Positions 33,664 to 43,145 of a DNA stretch of 64,000 bases are shown piece after piece. The notes under the pieces are model-generated. The model searched no databases, had not been told where the DNA came from, and saw only the letters and a program-made list of their open reading frames with translations. Both the position numbers and the translations under genes were made by a program. Source of the stretch: Schizophyllum amplum (Eukaryota > Basidiomycota > Agaricomycetes > Agaricales > Schizophyllaceae). Position 1 is the stretch's first letter. Each line of letters begins with the position of its first letter. The DNA lies in contig VDMD01000003.1 in the NCBI GenBank assembly GCA_007026445.1, positions 62,001-126,000 of the forward strand, given 5' to 3'.

Positions 33664-35718
33664 ATGGCAACGAGCAAAAACAACAAGGCGCCTGAGGGCA
33701 CGTTGCCAAAATGGAGCCCGTCAGTAAACATCCATCAACAAGCACACTTGCCGTCTATTTTCATCACCCTTCTTTTCCATGCAGCCCCAGTTGTCGGACG
33801 AGCCGGCCACAGAAAGCTTCAAGGATCTTGATTTTCGTGAGTGTTTTTCATTGCGATAGTTGAGGCCGATCTGGTACTGATTCGGCTACTATCCTTCAGC
33901 CAATGTCACGTTTCGACGGGCGTGGAAGGACCTCGTTGAGGTTAACAACACTCTGACCAATCTCCGTGAAGTCCTCAATGTGCCGTCCTACGATGATCTG
34001 AGAAATGTAGAGAACAAAGCTCCCGCGTATCCCTCTGCATCGAAGCTGAAGGCTATCATGGCTCGAGGTACCCTGTGGGCTGCTCTCGCCAGCGACACGC
34101 CTGACGAAGGCCAGGTTTTTGCACCGGACGATGGGCGCATCATGGTCATCATGGGCTGCTTCGACCTACTCTGGGGCGTGATCAGTGTGGCCCAGTGCTC
34201 GACCTTCGCGTATCTGCGGCGTTCGTTCCCGCCCCGTCTGTGGGCGGATATCTTTCGCTGGGTGGAGTATCTGCACCCAATTCACGGTCGCGTGCTGCGA
34301 AGCGATGATCCGACGACCATGGACCCCGCCTTCGCTATCTTCAAAGCACTCGACTGCGTTTCTCGCTCGGAATCGGACATGGAGCGCATCGTACTTGAGA
34401 CACCGGTCATCCTTCCCATCTTCCTTGACTGCTGGCTACACTACCCCGTATACGTCAATCCTAACAGCCCCGATAAGGTAGCCCACTGCACCCTCATCAT
34501 CAAGGCCATGGCGCAGCTGTATCGAAAGCTGAAGGGCGACCTTGCGCGCTCCGTCCTGCTCGCCGACTTACGACGTTTATGCGGCGGACGCAACGTCAGT
34601 CTGTGGCGGAAGATTGGTTCGCAGACAGCGTATCTTGCAGGACTCAAGCCTGACAGCCGCTTCGAGTGGATGTGGGCGAGCCACTTCGAGCTTGCTCGCA
34701 ACCTCACCGGACAGCCTGCCTTCGTATGCGAGGTCATCCCCACCCGTGTCGTCTCGACGGTCATCGCGGCCGCTCGACAATGTCTGAGTAGGCGTCAGTG
34801 GTACGAGGGAGCGAAAGAAGCGGCCGGCCTACTACATGGACTGATTCGAATGAGCGACGACCACCGCACGCTCGTCCGTATCATCCACGCAGGCGTCCTC
34901 CCTTTCATTCGCGAGATCGGGATAACATCAAGGTCCCCCGGCAGTCGGCACATTACTTCGCTCAGCAGCCATATTGCCGCTAGCTTCTGGCTTCCACGAA
35001 GCCTTCGCGCGTTGCGCGCACAGATACCAGACCTACGTCCCGACGAGGTCGGTGTCCACGATATGTCCCGCCCATTGGATAACTATGACGAGGTTCTGGC
35101 CGCGTACGGACACGCGCTCAAGACCTATTACAATGTGCGGGATCAGTGGAAATATAGTATGCCATGCATGAGGCTCAAGGTCAGGGCGACTTTTTGCTCA
35201 ATCAGCCTTTCCTGACACCCTGGTTTTAGGGGCCGCACAACAGGGCCGTTCGGGTATGCCCTTGCGGAAAGGTGTTTTACTGTTCCGCCGCGTGCCAGCG
35301 TGAGCGATGGGGCAGTCACCGAAGCAGTTGTACACCGGATCCATGGGGAATGGAAGGTGAGAGTTTGTGTTGTACGCTCGTTGCTTGACGCGGTGCTCAT
35401 CTGGCCACAGGGAAAATCACCCTAGAAGATGTGGTTCATATCAACACGGCGGCGCAGCGCTATCTTGATGAGAATAGGGAAGCGATTACGAAGGACAGCG
35501 CTCATCTTCCAACGCTTCTCCATGATGGGTTGACGGCTACTCTCACCCTCAATTTCTGTCAAGACGGCAATCCTGCGCATGTTGTGCATGTACACAACAT
35601 AACTCACGACATGCCAGGACGACGTACGATGTTCGTCATGGTACGGTTTTGGTTGGGTGGCCAGCAATGTACGGAGCGTATGCCCTTTTCATTTGACTTA
35701 ACAGAGAGATCGCGATAG
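33664..35718 (+). CDS. MYND-like zinc-finger protein 2
   Basis: Paralogue of the proteins at 5049-6982 and 36068-37948. Start ATG 33664 (MATSKNNKAPEGTLPKWSPS), followed by two short introns into FRRAWKDLVEVNNTLTNLRE and the long central exon with the family signature WVEYLHPIHGRVL. An intron at about 35180-35229 precedes the finger CPCGKVFYCSAACQ then W..H...C (about 35255-35320). After another intron (about 35357-35410), KITLEDVVHINTAAQ runs to the stop at 35718 after FSFDLTERSR. As in the sisters, the second zinc pair is C-x-C, and only one Cys lies at the expected first-pair position (MPCMRLKG). Protein-protein binding is the likely role of the finger; the cellular function is unknown. It forms a tandem pair with the next gene, 350 nt apart. 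Confidence 0.8.
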
Positions 35719-36067
35719 CTATAGCTTGGAAAAGGATGCACCTATGAACTCTACTCTAACACATGAGGCGTCGGAGGTCTTGGGCTTTGCGCACTTCGCC
35801 TGCGTACTCGATCGAAGTCGAACATTGGAACAAGGTGACCATGAGAAACTCACACGTGACTCGGGCTTCGGTGCCGCTTCCAAAATCGGAGGTGCACTTT
35901 CACGATTCGAAGCAGGCCGAGCGCGCAAAGACGCTCATCTCTGCTCAAATACCTTTCTCTATCCAGTCGGTCTGTAGGATCCGGCAACGAAGTGAGCTAC
36001 AACCTTTTCTCGTACGCACGCATTGATGGTCTCTTCAGAATTTCCACTCCAAGCTTGCCAGGGTATA
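35719..36067 (+). other. Spacer between the tandem MYND-like genes
   Basis: Short plus-strand frames such as SIEVEHWNKVTMRNSHVTRA (about 35795-35860) look somewhat protein-like, but I cannot join them to either neighbour. They could be a remnant of a further tandem copy or the 5' leader of MYND-like 3. Confidence 0.35.
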
Positions 36068-37948
36068 ATGTCATCTCCTGCCGATACAGCAAAATTGGCC
36101 ATGCAAGAAATTGCTCGTCTGCATGCCGAACTCAAAGCCATGGTCGAAAACGAATCTTCGACTGCCCGTCAACGCGCGTTCAGCAAAGCCAAAACTATAC
36201 TCGCCCGTAATCGTGCATTCAGCCTAATGCAGAACGAACCTCCCGAGCCGAATCAGGGCGATGCACGCGACAACGCCATGGTCTGCATCACTGTGACTAC
36301 CTTCGGCACACTCGCTCTCTGGTTCGAGGTCGCCAGTCGCCCCGAGTACGCGTCCCTTGCCAAAAACCTGCCAGTCCCGCTGGACCTTCTCCTCCGCTGG
36401 GTCGACTTCGTTCACCCGATTCATGGCCGGACAACGCAGCCCAAGTATCTGACCGGAAACCACGAACAAGTCATCACCTGCGTGGGCGCTCTCCTGCTGA
36501 GTATGGCGCGGAAGAAGGTGGTGCCGTTCGTACGCGTCGCGGGAGCGTCGGCCCACGACGTACATCTCATTCTCGATCTCTGGCTGCACTACCCACGGCA
36601 TATGGCCGACGCGGAATCCGGGCATTCGGAGACCTCTGGCACGCTTTTGTTGACGATGATTGAGATGGTCGAGGGGCTCGTCAACGACGAGGTGCGATAT
36701 ACAGCGTTCGTGAGCGGCCTGCGGCGCGCGGGACAACGCAGGGGCGATCACGGGAGACACGTTCTGCGGAGCATCGCAGAGCAGACGGTCTTTCTGCAGA
36801 ATTTCTCCATGCCAAGCCTTGAATGGCGCTGGGTGTGGGAGCTGCATTTCAAGGTCGCGGCGCTGGTCACGCAGTTACCGTTCTTCTACGGAGTGCGCAT
36901 TCCTCGCCAGGTCTTCAGGCGCATTTTTGGTGGGGTACGCTATTGCCTGGAATACGGAGAGGACGCCGACGGAGACTCGGAGATGGAACACGCTGTGGAA
37001 AGTGCAGCGAACTTTCTAACCGGCCTTCTCACGAATACAAACCAATCAATCAGCCTCGCGCGTGCGATCGAGGTTGGGCTTTACGGGCTCGTCGAAGACG
37101 TGAAACACGTATACGGCTCGGACACTCCCTACGTTGGGTACATCGAAAATCACCTGCTGAACGGCTTGTCCATCTTCACCGTCCTCCGAGCATTCTTTCG
37201 TCAATACGGATCATCGTTTCTCCTAGACGATCTGTGCGACGAAGATGAAGAAGGGCTGTCGGATAACTTCCTGAAGTTCCGCTATTCCTTCCGAATTCAA
37301 TGGCGCACGTACACGTATCTGACCGAGACACGTCCATGGAAGCGCCTCATAGCGTGCAGTAATACACACAGCGTACGTCGTATGTCCATATCCACTCCGT
37401 ACCCTCATTGACTAACACATTAATTCTTATTTCAGGATGCCCAACATGAACTGGAAGTACGTCCGTGCCCATGCGGTGAAGCGTTCTACTGCTCCCGGCG
37501 CTGCCAGCGCGCTCATTGGCATGCTGAACATCGAGCTGTATGCTGTCACACAAATGGTCTGTGGGGACTCCAAGGTGAGCGGTGCTACGCCTCTAGAATC
37601 GTCCTGTTTTCTAAGACTTTCATAGGTGCCATCAACCTCAACGACGCACTCTTCCTCATAATAACGGCGAACCGCATCATAACCGGGAAGCGAGCAGAGA
37701 TAGAATCCCTCAACCCTACTTCGGGCCAGCGGCGTTGGATCCTTGTCGATATGACGGACGCACGACCGGAGGACTTCGCCTCGAGGTGCACGTTTGGACT
37801 TTGGGACAGAATCAAGGACAAAATCAGCGAGGATGGGAGAAATGACGACGGCGCGAAACCGCCTCTCATCCTTGACGCGGCTGTGAAGTTCAGAATCGCC
37901 GGCTTGGACGTAGAGCATGCCCTGCCTAGCTTGCGCCGTGTTGATTAG
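36068..37948 (+). CDS. MYND-like zinc-finger protein 3
   Basis: Third member of the local family. Start ATG 36068 (MSSPADTAKLAMQEIARLHA). The long exon carries WVDFVHPIHGRTT, the signature shared with copies 1 and 2, and continues to RPWKRLIACSNTHS. An intron (about 37372-37435) leads to DAQHELEVRPCPCGEAFYCS followed by RRCQRAHWHAEHRAVC, the finger, with C-x-C in place of C-x2-C. A last intron (about 37575-37625) joins GAINLNDALFLIITANRIIT and WILVDMTDARPEDFASRCTF, ending HALPSLRRVD. The C-terminal exon starts with GAI-L-DA in copies 1 and 3, showing common exon structure. No defect seen. Function unknown. Confidence 0.82.
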
Positions 37949-38211
37949 CATGCGAGCCTGCGTGACAAAAAAACTGTTGGTGGACGATCTGAATAGTGTA
38001 TGATGGTGATGGAATACTCTGACGCCCTCGATCAGCTCCAGATCATTGCCTCCTGCTTGTCGCGGCGCAGGTGGGGAAGTCGAACATCGTGACCGTGCGA
38101 CTTGAATCACGCCGGCCCCTATCCAGTGTCGCCGCCGCAGCGATCGTCTATTTATTTTCTGTGTCTGGCTCGTTGATTGTCGGACTCGTACACTGGCTCA
38201 CTGAATTCGCT

Positions 38212-39261
38212 ATGAGCCTCCCCGACAATTGTGTCGAAGATCTCTGGTTCCCAGATGGGAACATCGTCATACGCGCTGGCGATCGTCTCTGTCGCGTCTA
38301 CAAAGGGTTCCTCGCCGCTCAGTCCCCCGTACTCGCGGACATGTTATCGATACCTCAACCGGAAACGGTGGAGACCTTCGACGAAGTACCGGTGGTGACC
38401 CTTCCCGATGATCCGAAGGAGGTGCTGCATTGGCTCAAGGCGTTGCTGTTCCCCAAGTGCGTCTCTGTCTGTTTTCTTTGCTGTTCAGCCCGCTGACGAT
38501 ATTCGCTGTATAGGTACTTCGAGGTACATCCCCACAAAATTGCCGTACACAAGCTGTTTGCCGTCCTCCGCCTGAGCCACAAATATGACGTGCAATACCT
38601 CCGTCAGCGCGCGCTATACCATCTGAGCACAGAGTTCGCCACCAACCTCGCCGAGTACCGGCGCGGAACGGCGGAGTGGTGTTCCAGCATCCGCTTCCCA
38701 CCTGGCGGAGATCGGATAGACTCAGATGGATATATCGACTTTGTCCGTGATGCTTATACAGTGGTACGCGAGGCTGGCGCCGTCTGGCTCCTTCCCTGCA
38801 TCCTATACTGTCTGCACGTCACCGCACGCCTGATCTCGGCCCCATTGGACCGGACGGCGGAAGGAATCTCACCCACGGACTTGCTCAGCCTATGGCAGAT
38901 TTCCGGCACTACCGCGCGAATATTCGGCGTCAGCATAACGGAGAAGTGGGCAGAATGCACCTCCAACGCGTGCGAAGCCATAGACAAGTACATGATAGAC
39001 GATCTCTACACCAATCTCCTCTTTCACCCCTTGGGCTTCTCCCGACCCGACACAGATGGCGATGACGACGTGCATTTTGACGCTGATACTTTGAAGTGTT
39101 CTTTGTGCACGCCGTGCTACCAGGAATTCTATCAGGAGTATCTACAATTATGCGGGACCTTCTGGGAGGAACTTCCCCGCATCATCGGACTCCCCGATTG
39201 GCCCGAACTTCTGGAGATGAAGGCTCGCGATCTTGGCATGAGTGCAGACTCCGCGAAGTAG
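38212..39261 (+). CDS. BTB/POZ-domain protein 2
   Basis: Paralogue of BTB protein 1 at 10574-11820. Start ATG 38212 (MSLPDNCVEDLWFPDGNIVI), chosen because the BTB fold begins about eight residues later, as in the paralogue. RAGDRLCRVYKGFLAAQSPV and VVTLPDDPKEVLHWLKALLF complete the first half. A 57 nt intron (about 38456-38512) is followed by YFEVHPHKIAVHKLFAVLRL and SHKYDVQYLRQRALYHLSTE. The C-terminal region is helical with a Cys-containing LKCSLCTPCYQEFYQEY segment that matches LLCEPCAAVV in protein 1. It ends LGMSADSAK. Adaptor function in ubiquitylation is a family inference. It lies just downstream of the MYND-like pair on the same strand. Confidence 0.9.
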
Positions 39262-39544
39262 CTCACGCGCGTAGTTCATTCTGTATCCATGTAATGTATC
39301 AATACATCCAATATTCTGCATTTCTCACGCATTTGAAGCAGTATTGTGGGTCCAACTTGTCATATCAATTCGATTCAGACTCTGCCCGAGGACCATGTAG
39401 CATGCAGGATCCTCACAGTACTGGGAATGTCACTGACAAATCACTGGAGGGCGATCATTCGGCACTTTGTAGCTAGATTACACCTACATTGCAGACAAGT
39501 ACAATCCATTTCACAAAATGTCGTCGAGTTCATACGTAAACCCC

Positions 39545-40846
39545 TTAAGACTGCGCAGGGTTGTTCTCAGCGAAGTACTCGTGGCTGTCAGCATTCATGA
39601 TTGCCTGGGAGGGGCTGCTCTGCGCGAGCGCCTTGGCGGCGCTCTGGCCGTATTGAATGTCGTCCGTGCCACCGTTCTATATGATTGTGAGCGGATTGTA
39701 ACGCACGCGGGCCAACATGGACATACCACAGTGAAGTGAGAAGCCTCGTGGATGAGAGTTCCGCCCCTGGAATCCGTGCCGGTCGTGTTGACCGCCCAGA
39801 ATTGGGGGCAGAGGTAGATCTCGCCGTAGCTGATATATTGTCAGCATAATGTTAGCGCAGCATGCGAATGGCACGTACCTATCGGCGTAGACGTAGGCCC
39901 AAGTGCCGGACCTAGTGCACGTGCAGTCGAAGGTGAAGCTGCTGTAGTCATTGCCACTGATCTTCGTATAGTGAGAGAGGACGGTGCTGTGGCGGCTCGA
40001 GGAGTAGGTGCCAAACCAGGTCGTGTAGCGCGACGTCGAGCTCGTGTGCGACGAGAGGTAGCTGTGCTCCGATAAGCAAGAAGGCATATGACGTGTGGAA
40101 AACACCCTGGACGTACGACGTCGCGCCTGAGAGGTAGTTCTCAGCCGCCGAGATGGCAGACACGATCTGCGACTGCCGGGTGGAAGAGCAGCCATTGTAG
40201 CTGGCGCGCTTCGCCAGGGACACGCGGGGGGCGACGAGCTTGCCCTGAAGCTTGGCCGAGTGGACCTCGGTCGTGGCCTCAATGGGGACGATCGCGCCGT
40301 CGTCGGTGAAGTGGTAGAGAGTCTTGGCGGTGTCAAAGGTGTACGCGTCCGCGCCTGACTGAGTGAAGTTGTACGCCGCGCTCACTGAGGACGATCAGTC
40401 GCGTGCGCAGAGTTAGACGGAGCATGACTCACGGTCGTGCGTGAGGTCAATAGACTCTCCCGGGGCGAGCACGGTGAAGGCGTCGGCGTCCTCCACGGAG
40501 AGAACCTCCATCGAGTACTTGGCCTTGATACCCACGAACTTGGGCGCCGCGCCGGCGGAGTTGGTGATAGCGAAGGTGTCGGCGGGCATCGTGCTGAGCG
40601 GCGACTTGGGGTCGTTGACGAGCCTGAGCATCTCGTCGCCCGTGTTCGTGATCGTGGTCGTGATCTGGAGGTTCTCGACGTCGGTAACGTCCGAGGGACC
40701 TGATAATGCGCGTCAGTGGCTGAGAGGGCGCGTAAACCGTGGGTGGACATACCAGCAACCTTCATCGACACGGACTGGGTCGCAGAGGCAGTAATCGCCG
40801 AGAGGGCGATGTACGCAAGCGCAGCCTTGAGAGTAGCGGAGAACAT
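39545..40846 (-). CDS. M35 (deuterolysin / peptidyl-Lys-type) secreted zinc metalloprotease
   Basis: Secreted endopeptidase of clan MA. Signal peptide MFSATLKAALAYIALSAITA at the ATG 40846. The pro-region follows after an intron at about 40700-40750 (VTDVENLQITTTITNTGDEM, FAITNSAGAAPKFVGIKAKY) and another at about 40386-40432. The mature part probably starts after VSLAKR, giving ASYNGCSSTRQSQIVSAISA. A 50-60 nt intron at about 40065-40115 restores the frame (GATSYLSSHTSSTSRYTTWF). After further introns come GGTLIHEASHFTV with the zinc motif HEASH (about 39733-39755) and NGGTDDIQYGQSAAKALA, the aspzincin GTxD motif with the third ligand. It ends FAENNPAQS. Length and Cys pattern fit the peptidyl-Lys metalloendopeptidase group, but specificity is not proven. 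Confidence 0.9.
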
Positions 40847-40906
40847 CCTTGCGAGTGCGACCTGGAGAGGGCTCTGAGGCTGGAGTCTCCAGGAAACCAG
40901 ACGCAG

Positions 40907-40914
40907 CTTTTATA
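40907..40914 (-). promoter_or_regulatory. TATA box of the M35 protease gene
   Basis: TATAAAAG on the minus strand about 60 nt upstream of the ATG at 40846. Confidence 0.6.
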
Positions 40915-41297
40915 CGAGGCGACCAGGTCGTGCCTCGAGCTGCAGGCAATTCTGACGCACTCTGACCGATAGTATCTGCATATGCGCCCAATACGCGCCA
41001 TGTCGCGATATGGTCTTCGATGTATGGCAACTCTTATCAGAAAGCGATGCATGCTATACCGAGCACATGGGAGTTTCTGCTAACAAAGAGACCACGCGCG
41101 AAGCGAAGACTGGATCGAAGAAGGATCGGCTCGTTGAGGCCGCACTGCTCTTGAAGTAGGTGGCCCACGAAGAAAAGGGCATGCCAAGTTCGAGGCGAAG
41201 TCAGACCAGGGCCACCCAGTGGGAGAAATACTGTTGCGCAGACCAAAGAGGTGGCCTGAAGACTTAGGATACCTTCATAGCGGCATAGGCTCGTGAA

Positions 41298-41358
41298 CCA
41301 GCCCGTCCTGCGTTTTGAAATTACCCCGCTTCGCGGGGCCGTCCGCAGGACGGGCTGG
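41298..41358. repeat. Nested perfect hairpin at the left end of the foldback element
   Basis: Outer stem CCAGCCCGTCCTGCG (41298-41312) pairs perfectly with 41344-41358. Inside it a second hairpin CCCCGC-TTC-GCGGGG occupies 41324-41338. Confidence 0.9.
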
Positions 41359-42136
41359 GCTCATTGGGAGCCAAATCAAGGGGGGCCGCGGGACCCCCGT
41401 CTGTCTTAGTGAAATCGCCTCATTCTCGCCACATCCGTCCCCTCAAGAATCCGCGCTGTCCATCTCGCCGCGAAGCAGAACACATGAGAATTTGTATTCC
41501 GCTTCAAACCCTACATTCGATACAAGATACGACTTGTTCTCATCCATGGCAAAGTCCAATCCTGAAAAGAGCGTGATATTCTGACAAACGGCAGGTGTTC
41601 AGTTCGAAAAAAGCCGCTGCGCGTAGAATTCACGCACCAATGTATGCTGGCGAGGGTCCCAAGGTTCATAGAGAGTCATGAGGCGTCACGACCACCCGTT
41701 CTCCCGGTGCTGCACGCCCACAAAATGGATGCACAGCAGCGCACGTGCTCGCAGACCGGGAGCGCATTTGCGGTATCCACCTGCGATGGGCGAGGGTCGC
41801 TCAAACTTGCGGGATCTGGTAGGTATCAGTGAAGGAGGCTTGGGGAGCACAACTCACAGAAGCTTTAGGTCAGACAGAGCAACACAGAGCGATTTTTGAC
41901 AAGTGGTCGCCGTAGAATCAAGAAGCCGCCATAGCCGCCGCTTATGTGAGCGGAAAATTGTCCCAGAGTGTTCCAGAGCATCAATGAGTACCATGTAGCA
42001 GTTGGGGCAAACAAAGAAGCGAGGGAGAGACAAGCGAGAAGTCAGCGCGTCGCGACATGGTGGTAGGAGACAACGCGCAACGCGATTTCGCTAAGTCAGA
42101 CGGGGGTCGAGGATTCCCACGGATTCGGGCTCCAAT

Positions 42137-42249
42137 TGGCCCAGTCGCTCGCAAGCTCGCGTTCCAATTTGTCTTTTCCCCACATTGTCCCATGTGCTCG
42201 CCGGGAAAAGACAAATGGTTCGTGAGCTGCGAGAACGAACTGGCCACGC
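42137..42249. repeat. Long imperfect hairpin at the right end of the foldback element
   Basis: GGCCCAGTCGCTCGCAAGCT through ATTTGTCTTTTCCC (42138-42180) pairs imperfectly with 42203-42246 over about 44 nt. The inner 14 bp ATTTGTCTTTTCCC/GGGAAAAGACAAAT is perfect, and a small inner stem CACAT/ATGTG is present at 42181-42196. Confidence 0.85.
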
Positions 42250-42444
42250 GAGTCTAATAGCGGCATGATAAAACAGGTCCATCGAGCGTTACGGCCGGTA
42301 GTTTGTAGAGGGCTTGGCATTCCTTGCATCGCGTTGTCGTCCGCGTGGCGCATGCTCGTCGAGGAACGAACAAGGCATGGCCGCTGGACGATGCGGGGAA
42401 GACATCATGAGGGTGGCGGGCGCGCGGGCCGTGCTTGGCAAAAT

Positions 42445-42768
42445 TCACCGAGTAAGTATGCTGCGATTTGTGAACCTTCCGGCTGCAGCCCGCTCGCAAT
42501 GGGTAGATCCCCGCAATAGGGCATGAAGTGAGCTTTTTAAGCAGTCGGAAACGATGGAAAGGGCAGTAGCGAAGTCCGAACGGTAAATAGGCCTGTGTCT
42601 CGAGATCATCGCCGCGGCCACCCTAATTGTCATTGTTTGCATCGAAGGACCCTCTACGTCATTAGTCACGTGCATCATATCCGAAATTGACCCATCTGCG
42701 TAGACTTTGATACGAAGGATTCTGAGTCCTGACATGGACATCCAGTTCTCGGAAAGAAATGACACCAA
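42445..42768 (-). other. Fragment of a possible F-box/LRR-type coding sequence
   Basis: A minus-strand frame reads SENWMSMSGLRILRIKVYAD then GSISDMMHVTNDVEGPSMQT. It has an LRR-like flavour (L-x-x-L-x-I) and no visible start, partner exon or stop context. Probably the leftover of one of the F-box-type genes common here. Confidence 0.3.
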
Positions 42769-42858
42769 AATGACACAGCGTTGCTCTTATGGTCAGTATG
42801 ATCCGTGTATAAGCAGGTCAAAACGGATTCAAAAGAGTATCTCATTAGGTCAAGATCA

Positions 42859-42946
42859 TGGACTTGCTGGGAATTGAACCCAGGACCTTTCGCATCAGCC
42901 GAAAATGAGATGCTAAGCGAACGTGCTACCACTGTACCACAAGCCC
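42859..42946 (-). tRNA. tRNA-Ala(AGC), with a 16 nt intron (second copy)
   Basis: Reverse complement is identical over all 88 nt to 10181-10268, including the intron TCTCATTTTCGGCTGA after the base 3' of anticodon AGC. The flanks are unrelated, so only the gene itself is conserved. Downstream of it (below 42859) there is only a weak T-run. Confidence 0.96.
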
Positions 42947-43145
42947 GTGGTTACGATGGCCTGCTACGCATATAGCTCCAAATGCTCATACGGCGTGCGC
43001 GTACCCAAGACCATGAATACATAGGACCTATAGCTCGCTGCTCTTATGGCATCAATGCATTCAAACGAGCGTGTATCGATTCGCGTAAGAGCAAGCCTTA
43101 CAGCTAAGATGAACTTTACATATGCCCACAACTGACAGGCAATAT

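Larger units (their letters stand above)
41287..42256. mobile_element. 970 bp foldback element with 10 bp target-site duplication
   Basis: The identical 10-mer ATAGCGGCAT lies directly on both sides (41277-41286 and 42257-42266). Inside, the ends are inverted repeats of each other. 41352-41425 (CCCCCGTCTGTCTTAGTGAA then ATCGC) matches the reverse complement of 42079-42149 (CCCCCGTCTGACTTAGCGAA then ATCGC). The outer parts also align loosely (GGCTCGTGAACCAG with GACTCGCGTGGCCAG). Each arm ends in its own hairpin. There is no transposase-like frame in the middle. Long inverted repeats plus a 9-11 bp duplication are typical of Mutator-like elements, so a non-autonomous MULE or foldback element is the best reading. 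Confidence 0.75.
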
